Positions 44,058 through 52,850 of a stretch of 64,000 nucleotides of DNA are shown in pieces; within the stretch, counting starts at the first letter, position 1; each line of letters begins with the position of its first letter. The notes under the pieces are model-generated. The model was not told the origin of the DNA. It did no database searches and saw only the letters and a program-made list of their open reading frames with translations. Position numbers and translations under genes: made by a program. Source of the stretch: Limosilactobacillus panis. GTDB taxonomy: Bacteria > Bacillota > Bacilli > Lactobacillales > Lactobacillaceae. The stretch is taken from NCBI RefSeq assembly GCF_019797825.1, contig NZ_CP081855.1:1860001-1924000 (forward strand). The letters are read 5' to 3'.

Positions 44058-44598
44058 CGTAATCCCCCTCGTCTTCGGCTGAAACACCAATCGACTGCCC
44101 ATCGTACTGGTCACTATCCAAAACCTGGCTAAGGACCTTCGCTAGAGCTTGTTCACTAACGCCCGTTCCCGTTATTGACTGCCCTTCTGCCGTGATTTTG
44201 GCTTTGGTCGTCGTCGCCATAATTGGGAGGGCCCGGACAATGGTATAGGGCAGTTCGAACTCATCAATCATTTTAACCGCATACTGGTGGGCCCACAGGT
44301 ACTCTTGAGCACTCTTGCCGTACCACTTTTTCAACTGGCTAATGTCCGCATCATCAGCAGTACCCGCCATCGAAAGCATGACGATCTTGCGGGGTAAAAA
44401 GATGGACTGGTTAATTAATTTTGCCAGGTCCTGGACCTCGTCGTCAACCGGGTCACCAGGCTGGGCAAGCCAGCATAACTGGTCGCCACGCTTAAACTCA
44501 ATTTTAAAGCTGCTGACGGCAACCGCATCATACAATTGTTCCATGAGCAGGCGACTTAGCTGGTCATGGCGGCGACTAACGATTACTGTTCTGCCCAT
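44044..44598 (-). CDS. NAD(P)-binding/NmrA-like protein
   Basis: The 184-residue protein looks like a short Rossmann-fold protein of the NmrA or atypical SDR type. Visible pieces are IVMLSMAGTADD (strand 4), LWAHQYAVKMIDEFELPYTIVRALPIM, matching the typical SG-x-x-YTIVRP-like block, and a C-terminal TGVSEQALAKVLSQVL. The N-terminal glycine-rich dinucleotide loop is poor (IVSRRHDQLSR), so it may not bind a cofactor. It overlaps the DUF1836 gene and follows the ABC-like gene by 14 bases. Confidence 0.65.
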   Translation of the reverse strand: MGRTVIVSRRHDQLSRLLMEQLYDAVAVSSFKIEFKRGDQLCWLAQPGDPVDDEVQDLAKLINQSIFLPRKIVMLSMAGTADDADISQLKKWYGKSAQEYLWAHQYAVKMIDEFELPYTIVRALPIMATTTKAKITAEGQSITGTGVSEQALAKVLSQVLDSDQYDGQSIGVSAEDEGDYDDRK

Positions 44599-44612
44599 TA
44601 AATCACCCCTTC

Positions 44613-45476
44613 TCAGTAGGCCATCAATTCATCTTCAACCATTGAATCCTCAATCCGAATATCGGTGATCGTGCTCTGTTCAAGTAGCGGCAAGAGGGCT
44701 TGGATGTTACCGGCAAACAGAAAGCGGACTTCGTTTTCCGCCTCTTCCAACATATGGGCCCCTAGCTTAACCGCCATTTCAACGGGGAAGCCGGTCCCGG
44801 TAACGGTAACCGTGCAATCGACCCCGTCATTCATCGTCAGATCCCGGGCTGATGTCAAACGGTTACTGTTGAAGTAGTAAATGGTGTTGGCAAACCGCAT
44901 CATTGTTGAAACATTGTCACTCGTAAAAATAACCAGGGAATCGGTTTTCTTTGTGTAGTCCTTAATAAGGTTGCCGATTACCAGCCGAGACTTTTCCGTC
45001 AGGCCATCCAGCGCATCCCCCAACACCACAATGGGGCAGCGCAAGGCAAGTAGGATGATGATCTTTAGTTCCTGCTGCTGAACCGCACTGAGGGTGGCCG
45101 TCTTTATGTTGTACTTGATTCCTAGGGGCAAAAGCATCTGGAGGGTATGCTCGACATCAAGAGCCCCACTCATGTGTCGTAATGCCCGATGAATAGCCTT
45201 TTCGACCGTTTTGCCTTTCAGCTGAATATTTTCAAAGAAGGCCATCACCCGCTCTGGGTGCCGCCGGAAGTTGGCGATGTCCTGCCCATTAATTTCAACA
45301 GAGCCATCAATAATATTTCCCTGGCTCAACAAAAGTTGGTCAACGGCTGCAGCTGGACCATCATCACTGCTACAAATGGCCACCATCTGCGGTGATACCA
45401 ACCCCATTGAAACGTCCTCTAATTGGTCACCAGATTTAGCTTCAAAGGTTACCCCATTTAATACAACGCTACTCAC
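44613..45476 (-). CDS. Degenerate ABC ATPase-like protein
   Basis: The 287-residue protein keeps the outline of an ABC ATPase but has lost key residues. In place of the Walker A loop is CSSDDGPAAAVDQLL, with no GKS/T. The signature is LSAVQQQELK instead of LSGGQ. Walker B reads PIVVLGDALDGL, with alanine where the catalytic glutamate is expected. The frame is clean, so it appears maintained as a non-hydrolysing paralogue. The GTG at 45476 with GGGGGA before it is a better start than the GTG/ATG further up. It is first in a three-gene unit. Confidence 0.65.
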   Translation of the reverse strand: MSSVVLNGVTFEAKSGDQLEDVSMGLVSPQMVAICSSDDGPAAAVDQLLLSQGNIIDGSVEINGQDIANFRRHPERVMAFFENIQLKGKTVEKAIHRALRHMSGALDVEHTLQMLLPLGIKYNIKTATLSAVQQQELKIIILLALRCPIVVLGDALDGLTEKSRLVIGNLIKDYTKKTDSLVIFTSDNVSTMMRFANTIYYFNSNRLTSARDLTMNDGVDCTVTVTGTGFPVEMAVKLGAHMLEEAENEVRFLFAGNIQALLPLLEQSTITDIRIEDSMVEDELMAY

Positions 45477-45655
45477 AATAATATCCCCCGTTAGTGGCTT
45501 TAGTATTACCATTCAATTTTAGCATTTTTCTGGACAATTCAGGGAAAAGTTGGCCAATTACTGCCTAAAATTGGAATATATTTAAGCCTTTTCATCCAAA
45601 ATAATGTAGAATAATAAATTGTAACTATTTTCACACAGAAATGAGGAATGCTATT

Positions 45656-47008
45656 TTGGATAATGGTCAGATATTAATGAATTTCATTATTATCATCATT
45701 ACCTTTATTTTCGCAGCGTTTTTCGTCGCCGCCGAGTTTGCCCTCGTTCAAACCCGGGTAACCGCCCTGGAAGAATTGCAGGCAAAACGTAACAAGCCAT
45801 CAGTAAAAATTACGCGAGCCATCAAGATGGTTACCAACCTGACCGAGTACCTATCAACAACCCAAGTGGGGACCTCCATCTGCGGGATTATCCTTGGTTG
45901 GATTGGTGAAGATACTATCGAAAGGTTACTCGTCGACGCCCTTCACACCTCCAGTGTTGGTCTCAACAGCAACCTGACCCACATCATCAGTGCCATTGTC
46001 GGTGTCCTGATTTTGACCTACTTTGAGGTCGTTCTGACAGAAATTGTTCCGAAAAACATCAGTATCGATATCCCAGTCAAGATGCTGATGCTGACGGTCA
46101 CGCCACTCCACTACTTTCACGTAATCTTTTATCCCTTTGTCTGGCTCCTCAATTCATCTGCCAACGGAATTGTCCGCTTGATGGGCATGAAGCCGGCAGA
46201 TGAAAATGACGAGGTGCTCTCACAAAGCGAGATTATTAGCCTATCGCGAAACGCCGTTAAGGGTGGCGCCCTGGAGCACAATGACCTGGTCTACATGAAG
46301 CGGGCCTTTGCCTTTAACGACAAAGTTGCCAAAGACATTATGATCTATCGGACCCAGCTGGCAGTTATTGACATCAACAGGACCGTTAATGACGCTCTGA
46401 AGGAATACCTGCAGACTAAGTACAGTCGCCTTCCCGTGGTTGCCAATAATGACCGGGATAAGATCCTGGGCTACGTCTTCAACTACGACCTGGTTCGTCA
46501 AAAGCAGGCTAACGGCAACGTCTCATTGGCAAAGGTTCTTCGCCACCTTTCGACAACGCCAGAAAACACACCAATTACTGAAGTCCTCAAGCAGATGATT
46601 AGGACTCGGGTCCCAATGGTTGTCGTCGTCGATGAATACGGAGGAACCAGCGGAATCGTAACGGACAAGGATATTTATGAGGAATTGTTCGGAACTGTCC
46701 GTGATGAGATTGATAACGTTGCTGACAACATGATCTCCCAGTTAAGTCCTGACACCTACCACGTTGATGGCAAAACGACCATCTATGACTTTGAACGCTT
46801 CTTTAACGTGGAACTTAACGAGCCCGAGAATAGTGATACCGTTACGCTTTCCGGTTACATTCTGGAAAACTATAACCACGTTCGCGAAGGTGATCAAATT
46901 ACTTTAAGCGGCTTAGAAATTACAATTATGGACTACGAGAATTCGTATATTGACTGGTTAAAGGTCAAAAAATTAGGATCAACAAAGGCAAAAGACGAAG
47001 ATAATTAA
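45656..47008 (+). CDS. CNNM/CorC (HlyC) family protein with CBS domains
   Basis: The 450-residue protein has an N-terminal DUF21 membrane domain (FAAFFVAAEFALVQTRVTAL is its signature; QVGTSICGIILGW follows), a CBS pair from about residue 210 (MIYRTQLAVIDIN, then TRVPMVVVVDEYGGTSGIVT) and a C-terminal CorC/HlyC domain. Family members are linked to magnesium or cobalt homeostasis, and the label hemolysin is historical. The TTG at 45656 follows GAGG. The gene ends just before the nrdI region. Confidence 0.88.
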   Translation: MDNGQILMNFIIIIITFIFAAFFVAAEFALVQTRVTALEELQAKRNKPSVKITRAIKMVTNLTEYLSTTQVGTSICGIILGWIGEDTIERLLVDALHTSSVGLNSNLTHIISAIVGVLILTYFEVVLTEIVPKNISIDIPVKMLMLTVTPLHYFHVIFYPFVWLLNSSANGIVRLMGMKPADENDEVLSQSEIISLSRNAVKGGALEHNDLVYMKRAFAFNDKVAKDIMIYRTQLAVIDINRTVNDALKEYLQTKYSRLPVVANNDRDKILGYVFNYDLVRQKQANGNVSLAKVLRHLSTTPENTPITEVLKQMIRTRVPMVVVVDEYGGTSGIVTDKDIYEELFGTVRDEIDNVADNMISQLSPDTYHVDGKTTIYDFERFFNVELNEPENSDTVTLSGYILENYNHVREGDQITLSGLEITIMDYENSYIDWLKVKKLGSTKAKDEDN

Positions 47009-47015
47009 TGCCGCC

Positions 47016-47044
47016 CTACCTGTTTTATCGTATAGTTAAACAGG
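47016..47044 (+). promoter_or_regulatory. Inverted repeat upstream of nrdI
   Basis: ACCTGTTT and AAACAGGT flank TATCGTATAGT. There is no T run, so an operator or a hairpin in the 5' region is more likely than a terminator. It does not resemble the NrdR box. Confidence 0.35.
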
Positions 47045-47082
47045 TGGCTAAAAGTTTAATTAGTGCAGAAAGAGGAATTAAA

Positions 47083-47553
47083 ATGACAACAATGAACATC
47101 CTTTATATTTCGCTTGAAGGAAATACCCGCTCTTTTATTAATCGCTTATCTAGGTTTGCTAAACAACAAAACATTATCAACAAAAATAACCCATTGATTC
47201 ATGCTAAGGAAATCGAGCCACAAACTCTTCCCGCCAGCGAATCGGCACCTTTTTTCGTATTCGTGCCCACCTATTTGACTGGTGGTAACGGGATTGATTC
47301 TGGGTTCACTGAAATCATGACTAACTCCCTTGGTGAATACATTGAGGAGGGTAATAACGCTAAGTACTGCATTGGTGTCGTCGGTAGCGGAAACCGAAAC
47401 TTCAACGAGCAATACTGCCTGACCGCACGTAAGTATGCAAAATTATTTAACGCCCCATTCCTTGATAACTATGAACTGCGGGGGACCTCACGAGATGTCG
47501 AACGAATCTACGGTGTTCTAAGCCGTGAATGGACAAAGCGGGAAAAGGATTAA
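47083..47553 (+). CDS. nrdI: NrdI flavodoxin, class Ib ribonucleotide reductase assembly
   Basis: The 156-residue flavodoxin-like protein contains the FMN loop SLEGNTRSFI, then VPTYLTGG and the late VGSGNRNFNEQYC block typical of NrdI. It supplies oxidant for building the Mn(III)2-tyrosyl radical in NrdF. The ATG at 47083 follows AGAGGAATT; a longer reading through 47008 has no ribosome site. nrdE, nrdF and nrdH are not adjacent here. Confidence 0.9.
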   Translation: MTTMNILYISLEGNTRSFINRLSRFAKQQNIINKNNPLIHAKEIEPQTLPASESAPFFVFVPTYLTGGNGIDSGFTEIMTNSLGEYIEEGNNAKYCIGVVGSGNRNFNEQYCLTARKYAKLFNAPFLDNYELRGTSRDVERIYGVLSREWTKREKD

Positions 47554-47591
47554 CCTGCACTAAGCCTCAAAAATATGTTTATAAAATAAAA

Positions 47592-47727
47592 CAAGAAGCT
47601 GGGAAAAAAGCATCAGAGCGCTCCGTATGGCTAGTATAGGGCGATCGTTGGCACGGAACGGGCCGGCGATTGTCCGTAACTAGACACTAGGAGCGCGCCT
47701 TTTTTCCGCGATTACTGTGTAACATTC
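47592..47727 (-). repeat. Intergenic repeat, full member R1
   Basis: Minus strand: CGAATGTTACACAGTAATCG, CGGAAAAAAGG, then a GC-rich middle starting GCGCGCTCCTAGTGTCTAGT and ending CTTTTTTCCCAGCTT. It shares its ends with R2 at 36494-36549 and its middle with R3 at 49688-49805. It does not code for protein. Confidence 0.6.
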
Positions 47728-47732
47728 GGAGA

Positions 47733-49641
47733 ATCGAGTAGGAGGTAATTGATTAGTTCAATTACCGACCTCTCACACCACCGTACGTACGGTTCCGTAT
47801 ACGGCGGTTCGACAACTTAATCACATTGAATTGACTGGAGCGTCTTGGACATATTCATAAGTCCGAGTTGTTCCAGTTTTCTATTAGTTAGAGAATAGCT
47901 CAAGGTCTTACTATGTGCAGTTCGCCAGTAGCCCTTTCGGGTACTAGCGAAGACATATGCATCATGCTGGAACAGCCCCAACTTCTGTAAGTTAGTTACC
48001 TTAGTTTTAAACTTTTTCCATTGCTTCCAAATATACTGCCTTATTCGGACCCTCAACCACTTGTCAAGGCGTTGAATAAAGTTAGTTAGTTTCCCAATTG
48101 AGTAGTACTGAAGCCACCCACGCATTTTTCGGTGAATTTCTTCAAACATTCTTGTCAGAGATATTCCACGATTACGTTTAGTTAATAACTTCAGTGCTTT
48201 CTTTACTCGTTGTTGCGATTGTTTAGCTGGACGGGCGTAGGCCCCATTGTGGTCTACACCCAACGAAAAGCCAAGAAACTTCAACCGTAGCGGGCTACCG
48301 ACTTTGGTTTTATCTGGGTTCACTTTAACTTTCAAGCGCTTTTCTAGAAACTGGGTAATGCTTCGCATTACTCGTTCTCCGGCTCGTTGACTTTTAACAT
48401 AGATGTTACAATCATCCGCATAGCGCACAAAGTGGTGACCACGTCTAGTCAACTCTTTGTCCAACTCATTTAGATAGATGTTCGCCAGTAGTGGTGACAA
48501 TGGCCCTCCTTGTGGGGTTCCTTTTTCACTCTTAGCGAAAAGCCCATGGTCTAAGACTCCGCTAGTTAGAAACTTACGAATGAGTCTTAGTGTCCATGGG
48601 TCATCAATATATTGTTGGAGATACTTAATCATCAAGTCATGATTAACGTTATCAAAATAGGCCTTCAGGTCTAAGTCGACTACTCTTCGATATCCCTGAT
48701 TATATAGTTTAACTACCTTTGCGATTGCGTCTTGGGCTCCACGATGAGGGCGAAAGCCAAAACTATTATCCGAGAAAATACGCTCAAAGATTGGCGTGAG
48801 CACTTGGGCAACTGCTTGTTGGACCATGCGGTCCACTACCGTTGGTATCCCTAGTTTCCTCACTCCACCGTTGGGCTTGGGAATTTCCACTCGTTTAACC
48901 GGTACTGGCTTATAATTGCCTTCACGTAGGTTGGTGATTAACTCCGTTTTATTTTCTCTAAGATATTGCAGGAGGCCATCGACAGTCATATCATCAATGC
49001 CCGCTGCTCCTTTATTTCTCTTAACTCGCAAATAAGCCTGGTTCAGGTTATTGCGGTCCAAGACTTGGTCTTGGATAGTGACACTCATACCTTTACCTTC
49101 ACCATAACCGGTACTACGCGCCCTTGTGTACTTTTGGTTTTCCAAACCTATCCTCGACAAGCGGTCAGCTTGTGGTTCTGTTTTCTGCGATTGTCGCACC
49201 TGATTACACCTCCGATATAAGTTATAAGTTATTGTCGTTCGGTCCTTCATCTAATTAATTAGACTACTATGACCTCGGCTGACTTCTGGCTTACTCAACA
49301 CAACATCACTGCTATGCTTGCTTCTGTGGAATTTCATTCATTCCTCTTGTCGGAAACGTGTAGGTCAGATCTCCCCGGGTAAGAATATTAACTTTCGTAC
49401 CATGTCACCGTTAGCTTTACTGAAAGCAACTTCGAGTAGTATTGGACTTTAGTTTGTCTAGCAACCTTATCCAGTTACTCTCAGCCTTATAGCTACTTCT
49501 TGTTCATCGGTGCAGCACTTTGCCTTAGACTTCCTTCAGATTCCACCTCACAGCGGACACCCTTGTCCTCAGCTCATGGTTCCGACTACTACGGCCCATA
49601 GCGGACTTTCACCACCTAGCTAATACCCATGCCGGGCGCAC
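47733..49641 (-). mobile_element. Group IIC intron, copy C (full length)
   Basis: The element is 1909 bp with the same terminal sequences as copies A and B. Its 5' exon is a terminator hairpin ending CTCTTTTCTA. The 3' half differs from copies A and B at many positions while the 5' half is almost identical to copy B. The maturase frame is intact. It sits between repeats R1 and R3. Positions 49200-49641 are ribozyme sequence without a gene. Confidence 0.92.
47817..49199 (-). CDS. ltrA: Group II intron reverse transcriptase/maturase (copy C)
   Basis: This 460-residue intron-encoded protein has the same domain order as copy B: GGVRKLGIPT, FGFRPHRG, YADD and maturase region X, without an HNH domain. 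It differs from copy B mainly in the C-terminal half (for example KSEKGTPQGG for RSDKGTPQGG and RGISLTRMFEEI for RGVSIEQMFEEI). The GTG at 49199 follows GGAGG. All catalytic blocks are present, so it is likely functional. Confidence 0.93.
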   Translation of the reverse strand: MRQSQKTEPQADRLSRIGLENQKYTRARSTGYGEGKGMSVTIQDQVLDRNNLNQAYLRVKRNKGAAGIDDMTVDGLLQYLRENKTELITNLREGNYKPVPVKRVEIPKPNGGVRKLGIPTVVDRMVQQAVAQVLTPIFERIFSDNSFGFRPHRGAQDAIAKVVKLYNQGYRRVVDLDLKAYFDNVNHDLMIKYLQQYIDDPWTLRLIRKFLTSGVLDHGLFAKSEKGTPQGGPLSPLLANIYLNELDKELTRRGHHFVRYADDCNIYVKSQRAGERVMRSITQFLEKRLKVKVNPDKTKVGSPLRLKFLGFSLGVDHNGAYARPAKQSQQRVKKALKLLTKRNRGISLTRMFEEIHRKMRGWLQYYSIGKLTNFIQRLDKWLRVRIRQYIWKQWKKFKTKVTNLQKLGLFQHDAYVFASTRKGYWRTAHSKTLSYSLTNRKLEQLGLMNMSKTLQSIQCD

Positions 49642-49648
49642 TAGAAAA

Positions 49649-49686
49649 GAGGCTGGTGAGAAAACAAAGTTTTCTCCCAGCCTCTC
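49649..49686. terminator. Terminator hairpin, target of intron C
   Basis: GAGGCTGGTGAGAAAAC and GTTTTCTCCCAGCCTC form a long stem with T-rich flanks on both strands. The core resembles the GAGGCTGGGA motif seen at 608 and 60039. Confidence 0.85.
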
Positions 49687-49687
49687 G

Positions 49688-49805
49688 TTTTTATTTTTGG
49701 TTATTACACAAATCGCAAGAAAACCAACCATAGCTAGTCAAAGCGCGCTCCTGGTGTCCAGTGCCGCGTAGTAAGTCTATTGACTACGGAACTTTCCCCC
49801 GCTTC
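49688..49805 (+). repeat. Intergenic repeat, diverged member R3
   Basis: TTATTACACA, AATCGC, then GCGCGCTCCTGGTGTCCAGT and CCCCCGCTTCC parallel repeat R1, with 17 of 20 bases shared in the GCGCGCTCC block. It is inverted relative to R1 and the two flank intron C. Confidence 0.5.
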
Positions 49806-49810
49806 CTTTT

Positions 49811-50245
49811 TTAGTTTGCAATATCATTACCCGTACAGATAATCCAGGTGACCCCATAGTGGTCAACCACTTGTCCCATCATGCTACCCTTAATCCAGTT
49901 ACCGAACGGAACCGTAACCCGCTGTTCGTCCGAGTCTGCCAACTGCTTGAAGAGTTGCTGAGCACCATCCTTATCCTCACCAAAGTTGAGCATGATTGAA
50001 ATCAAGGTTGACGTCTGGGGATGTCCCATCGTCGCGTCCGCACAAGCAATTTTTTGACCAGCAACTAAAAATTCAGCATACAGCGTCGTGTCTGCCAAGC
50101 TGTCGATCTTTAAGCCAATATTTTCCGCCTGCTGTTCGCTCAGTGGCTGGTGATATGTAATCTGAGCCCCAAAGTTCTGGACATAATAGTCCATCGCTTC
50201 CTTAGCATTTTCAAACGTTAAGTACGGGTATATTTTTGCCGTCAT
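49811..50245 (-). CDS. VOC-family (PhnB-like) protein
   Basis: The 144-residue protein has the paired beta-alpha-beta modules of the vicinal-oxygen-chelate fold: IYPYLTFENAKEAMDYYVQNFGA at the start, a middle ACADATMGHP and the C-terminal GQVVDHYGVTWIICT. It is closest in pattern to PhnB/DUF-type glyoxalase relatives. Function and metal need are unknown. GGAGG precedes the ATG. Confidence 0.82.
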   Translation of the reverse strand: MTAKIYPYLTFENAKEAMDYYVQNFGAQITYHQPLSEQQAENIGLKIDSLADTTLYAEFLVAGQKIACADATMGHPQTSTLISIMLNFGEDKDGAQQLFKQLADSDEQRVTVPFGNWIKGSMMGQVVDHYGVTWIICTGNDIAN

Positions 50246-50392
50246 AATTTTCCTCCGTTTAAAACTTCATTTTAGATTATATGTTTCTGAAATGCTGGCG
50301 TCAAATTGATAAAAGTAAATTACACCCTTAGGTAAAACATTTCAATATGCTATAATGATATAGCTAAATTACATAAAGAAAGGACGAATCTC

Positions 50393-51559
50393 TTGGAAAA
50401 GGTTAAAAAACATAGTCCATTGTTAATCTTAGGGCTGCTCTTACTGGGCGTCTGCATGCGGATGCCAATCACTTCGATCCCTTCCGTTATTAAGGAAATT
50501 GCCCAAACCTTCCACGTTGCCCCAACAAGCCTGGGGATCTTAACAACGATCCCCCTCTTGTGCTTTGGACTCTTATCTTCCGTTGTTTCATCAACGGCCC
50601 AGCGGATTGGGAACGAATTAACATTAGCAATTGCCATGGTCCTGATGTTTGTTGGTTCCTACCTCCGCATTATCAATTTCACACTCCTGATGGTGGGAAC
50701 CGTCATGGTCGGGATGGCCATCACCTGCATTAACGTCCTCCTCCCGGCAATTATCTCTGATAAGTACCCCAACCGGATGGGGAGCGTCACGGGAATGTAC
50801 AACACCGCGATGACCCTCTTTGCCGCAATTGGTGCCTACACAATCACGCCCATTACCCACCAAAGTAGCTGGCAAACGGCGGTTATCATCATCAGTGCAA
50901 TTGCGCTGGTAACCGCTATTGTATGGTTACCCAACCTCAAGTATAACGAACGGGGTGGAAATAACATAGCCAGTGAAGCCGGAACTAACATGTGGAAGAA
51001 GGTCAATGCCTGGTGGCTGCTTCTCTTCTTTGGCTTCCAATGCTTCGTATTCTACAGCACCGTTGCCTGGCTGCCAACAATTTCGATGGACGCCGGGCTG
51101 AGTGGAGACCAGGCAAGCCTGATTGCCGGCCTCTTCCAGCTGTTTGCCATCCCGTTTGCCTTCACGGTGCCCGTCCTAGCGGCCAAGATGAAGACCCGGC
51201 GGTCCATTATGGCGGGCGCGGGAATCGCGTCAATGTTGGGAACGCTGATGATGCTCTTCCCGGTTAACTCCTTTGCCTACTTCTGTGTGGTCGCCTTCCT
51301 GTTAGGGGCCGGATCCACAACTACCTTTGTCTTGGCAATGACCCTCTTTGGGCTCAAGACGAAGAGTGCTGCTGATACCCGGAACCTTTCTGGAATGGTC
51401 CAGTCCGTCGGCTACCTGATTGCTGCTCTAGGGCCCATCGTGGTCGGTAGCTTAAATGCTCAAACCCACGGCTGGACGGCAAGTCTGATTGTAATCTTCG
51501 CCGCTGCCTTTCTCTTTACCATCTTTGGAGTCCTAGCAGAACGGCATTCCTATATTTAA
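50393..51559 (+). CDS. MFS transporter, CynX/NimT type
   Basis: The 388-residue protein has 12 membrane segments. The start LGLLLLGVCMRMPITSIPSV and the following LGILTTIPLLCFGLLSS are typical of the cyanate/nitroimidazole (CynX/NimT) MFS group. GMYNTAMTLFAAIGAYT and LFGLKTKSAADTRNLSGMVQ support this. Substrate unknown. It starts with TTG, preceded by AAAGGA. A strong terminator follows. Confidence 0.82.
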   Translation: MEKVKKHSPLLILGLLLLGVCMRMPITSIPSVIKEIAQTFHVAPTSLGILTTIPLLCFGLLSSVVSSTAQRIGNELTLAIAMVLMFVGSYLRIINFTLLMVGTVMVGMAITCINVLLPAIISDKYPNRMGSVTGMYNTAMTLFAAIGAYTITPITHQSSWQTAVIIISAIALVTAIVWLPNLKYNERGGNNIASEAGTNMWKKVNAWWLLLFFGFQCFVFYSTVAWLPTISMDAGLSGDQASLIAGLFQLFAIPFAFTVPVLAAKMKTRRSIMAGAGIASMLGTLMMLFPVNSFAYFCVVAFLLGAGSTTTFVLAMTLFGLKTKSAADTRNLSGMVQSVGYLIAALGPIVVGSLNAQTHGWTASLIVIFAAAFLFTIFGVLAERHSYI

Positions 51560-51572
51560 CTTTCTATCAATA

Positions 51573-51618
51573 AACAAGGCCGCCCATATGCGAAAATTCG
51601 CATATGGGCGGCCTTGTT
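51573..51618. terminator. Bidirectional terminator
   Basis: AACAAGGCCGCCCATATGCG and its exact complement pair around AAAATT-type loop bases. It separates the convergent MFS and arsR genes. Confidence 0.9.
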
Positions 51619-51620
51619 AC

Positions 51621-51956
51621 CTACTTATACAAATTTCGTGGGTGGGGTTCACCCTTAATCTCATGCTTAACGTGTTCCAACATGTCATCAACCATTTCGA
51701 CAACCTGAGGATCATCAAGAATATAGAAAACCTTGGTACCCTCCCGCCGGCGACAAACCAGTTGGTAACGGTGGAGGATTCCCAATTGCTTTGAAATCAC
51801 CGGCTGTGCCAGGCCTAATTGGTCAACAATTGTTGAAACCGACACCTCGCCATCGCAGTGACGCAGGAAATAGAGAATCTCAATTCGGGTACTGTTGCTT
51901 AATACCTTATAAATTTTAGCCGCTTCATTAATCAGGTCGCGTGTCGCGGTCACCAT
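51621..51956 (-). CDS. ArsR/SmtB-family metalloregulator
   Basis: The 111-residue winged-helix repressor has VLSNSTRIEILYFL, a CDGEVSVSTIVDQLGLAQPVIS recognition region and LHRYQLVCRRREGTKVFYIL. Two cysteines (in RHCDGE and LVCRR) may take part in metal sensing. It lies downstream of cadD in the same operon; two palindromes upstream of cadD are the probable operators. Likely ligand: cadmium, zinc or related ions. Confidence 0.87.
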   Translation of the reverse strand: MVTATRDLINEAAKIYKVLSNSTRIEILYFLRHCDGEVSVSTIVDQLGLAQPVISKQLGILHRYQLVCRRREGTKVFYILDDPQVVEMVDDMLEHVKHEIKGEPHPRNLYK

Positions 51957-51990
51957 TTGCCATTCCCTTCTTTGAATTAATTAGGGAATA

Positions 51991-52551
51991 TTATACCAGA
52001 CTAAGCAGGTGGGTAATCAAACCACTGTCGTAAAAGACGTAGAGGCCAACCCCAACGTAAATCACCTTCATTAAAGTATCCCCGTACCACGTCAGGCCCT
52101 TCTTGACAACTGGTAGTTCACCAATTGCCTTTATTAGCCAGACGACCACGACTGCCAAGACGCCGATAAAGAGAAGAGCCATTATAAAGTAGTTGATGGT
52201 CATCCCCGTCAGCACCGGTAAAAAAATTGACAGGTTACAGCCAGTACAAACCGCTAGATACGTGGTTAAGGTCGCCAGGATAGGTGCCCGGTCAGTCTGC
52301 TGGGCTGCCTCATCCTTATCGTGGAGCGCCATATAAATCGGTAAGAACCCCAGTAGGCCGAGAAGCCATTCCGGTAAAAACAGGGCGAGGGCCTTACCAA
52401 TTGTGAAGCTGAGGATCATCAAAATTAACACCCCCGCCAAGTAGCCAACCATCACATCCATGGTTCGGTAACGGTGGAGTAAAAACAGCATAATAATAAA
52501 GAAATCTAGGTTAACGGCAACAAACGTTACCAAGAGTAGCCAGTAATTCAT
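51991..52551 (-). CDS. cadD: CadD-family cadmium resistance transporter
   Basis: The 186-residue membrane protein has about five to six segments and the CadD pattern: VAVNLDFFIIMLFLLHRYR, GLLGFLPIYMAL and TYLAVCTGCNLSIFLPVL, in which a cysteine pair could bind metal. It confers resistance by efflux or sequestration of cadmium. The ATG at 52551 follows GGAGGAAAC. It is co-transcribed with the ArsR gene. Confidence 0.86.
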   Translation of the reverse strand: MNYWLLLVTFVAVNLDFFIIMLFLLHRYRTMDVMVGYLAGVLILMILSFTIGKALALFLPEWLLGLLGFLPIYMALHDKDEAAQQTDRAPILATLTTYLAVCTGCNLSIFLPVLTGMTINYFIMALLFIGVLAVVVVWLIKAIGELPVVKKGLTWYGDTLMKVIYVGVGLYVFYDSGLITHLLSLV

Positions 52552-52564
52552 CTTTGTTTCCTCC

Positions 52565-52610
52565 AATATATCAAATTCGATATATTATTTATATACCATT
52601 TTTGGTATAT
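52565..52610. promoter_or_regulatory. Two palindromic operators upstream of cadD
   Basis: AATATATCAA-TTCGATATATT (52565-52586) and ATATACCATTTTTGGTATAT (52591-52610) are adjacent near-perfect palindromes. They resemble ArsR/CadC sites and lie where the cadD promoter must be. Confidence 0.7.
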
Positions 52611-52850
52611 ATACAAGATAGAATTTTGTGTTAATTAGTGTCGGTAAAGGCATTCCCGGCAAAAAAACTTTTTGCTCTAGACCATTCGTCAACCGGTACC
52701 CAACCAACCTTATTGACGGCGCTGTTCCCCACCGGTGGGCCATTTCACCACTATCCAGAAACCGGTTCCTTTTGCCGTGCAGATAAGCGTTTGAGAGTAT
52801 ATAATTGTACAGGTGATAGAATTTCTGTAATTTCAGAAGGAGTGAACATT

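Noticed and set aside
52638-52850. N-terminal extension of glucose-6-phosphate dehydrogenase
   Set aside because: The added residues have no similarity to the family and AAGGAG sits right before the TTG at 52851.
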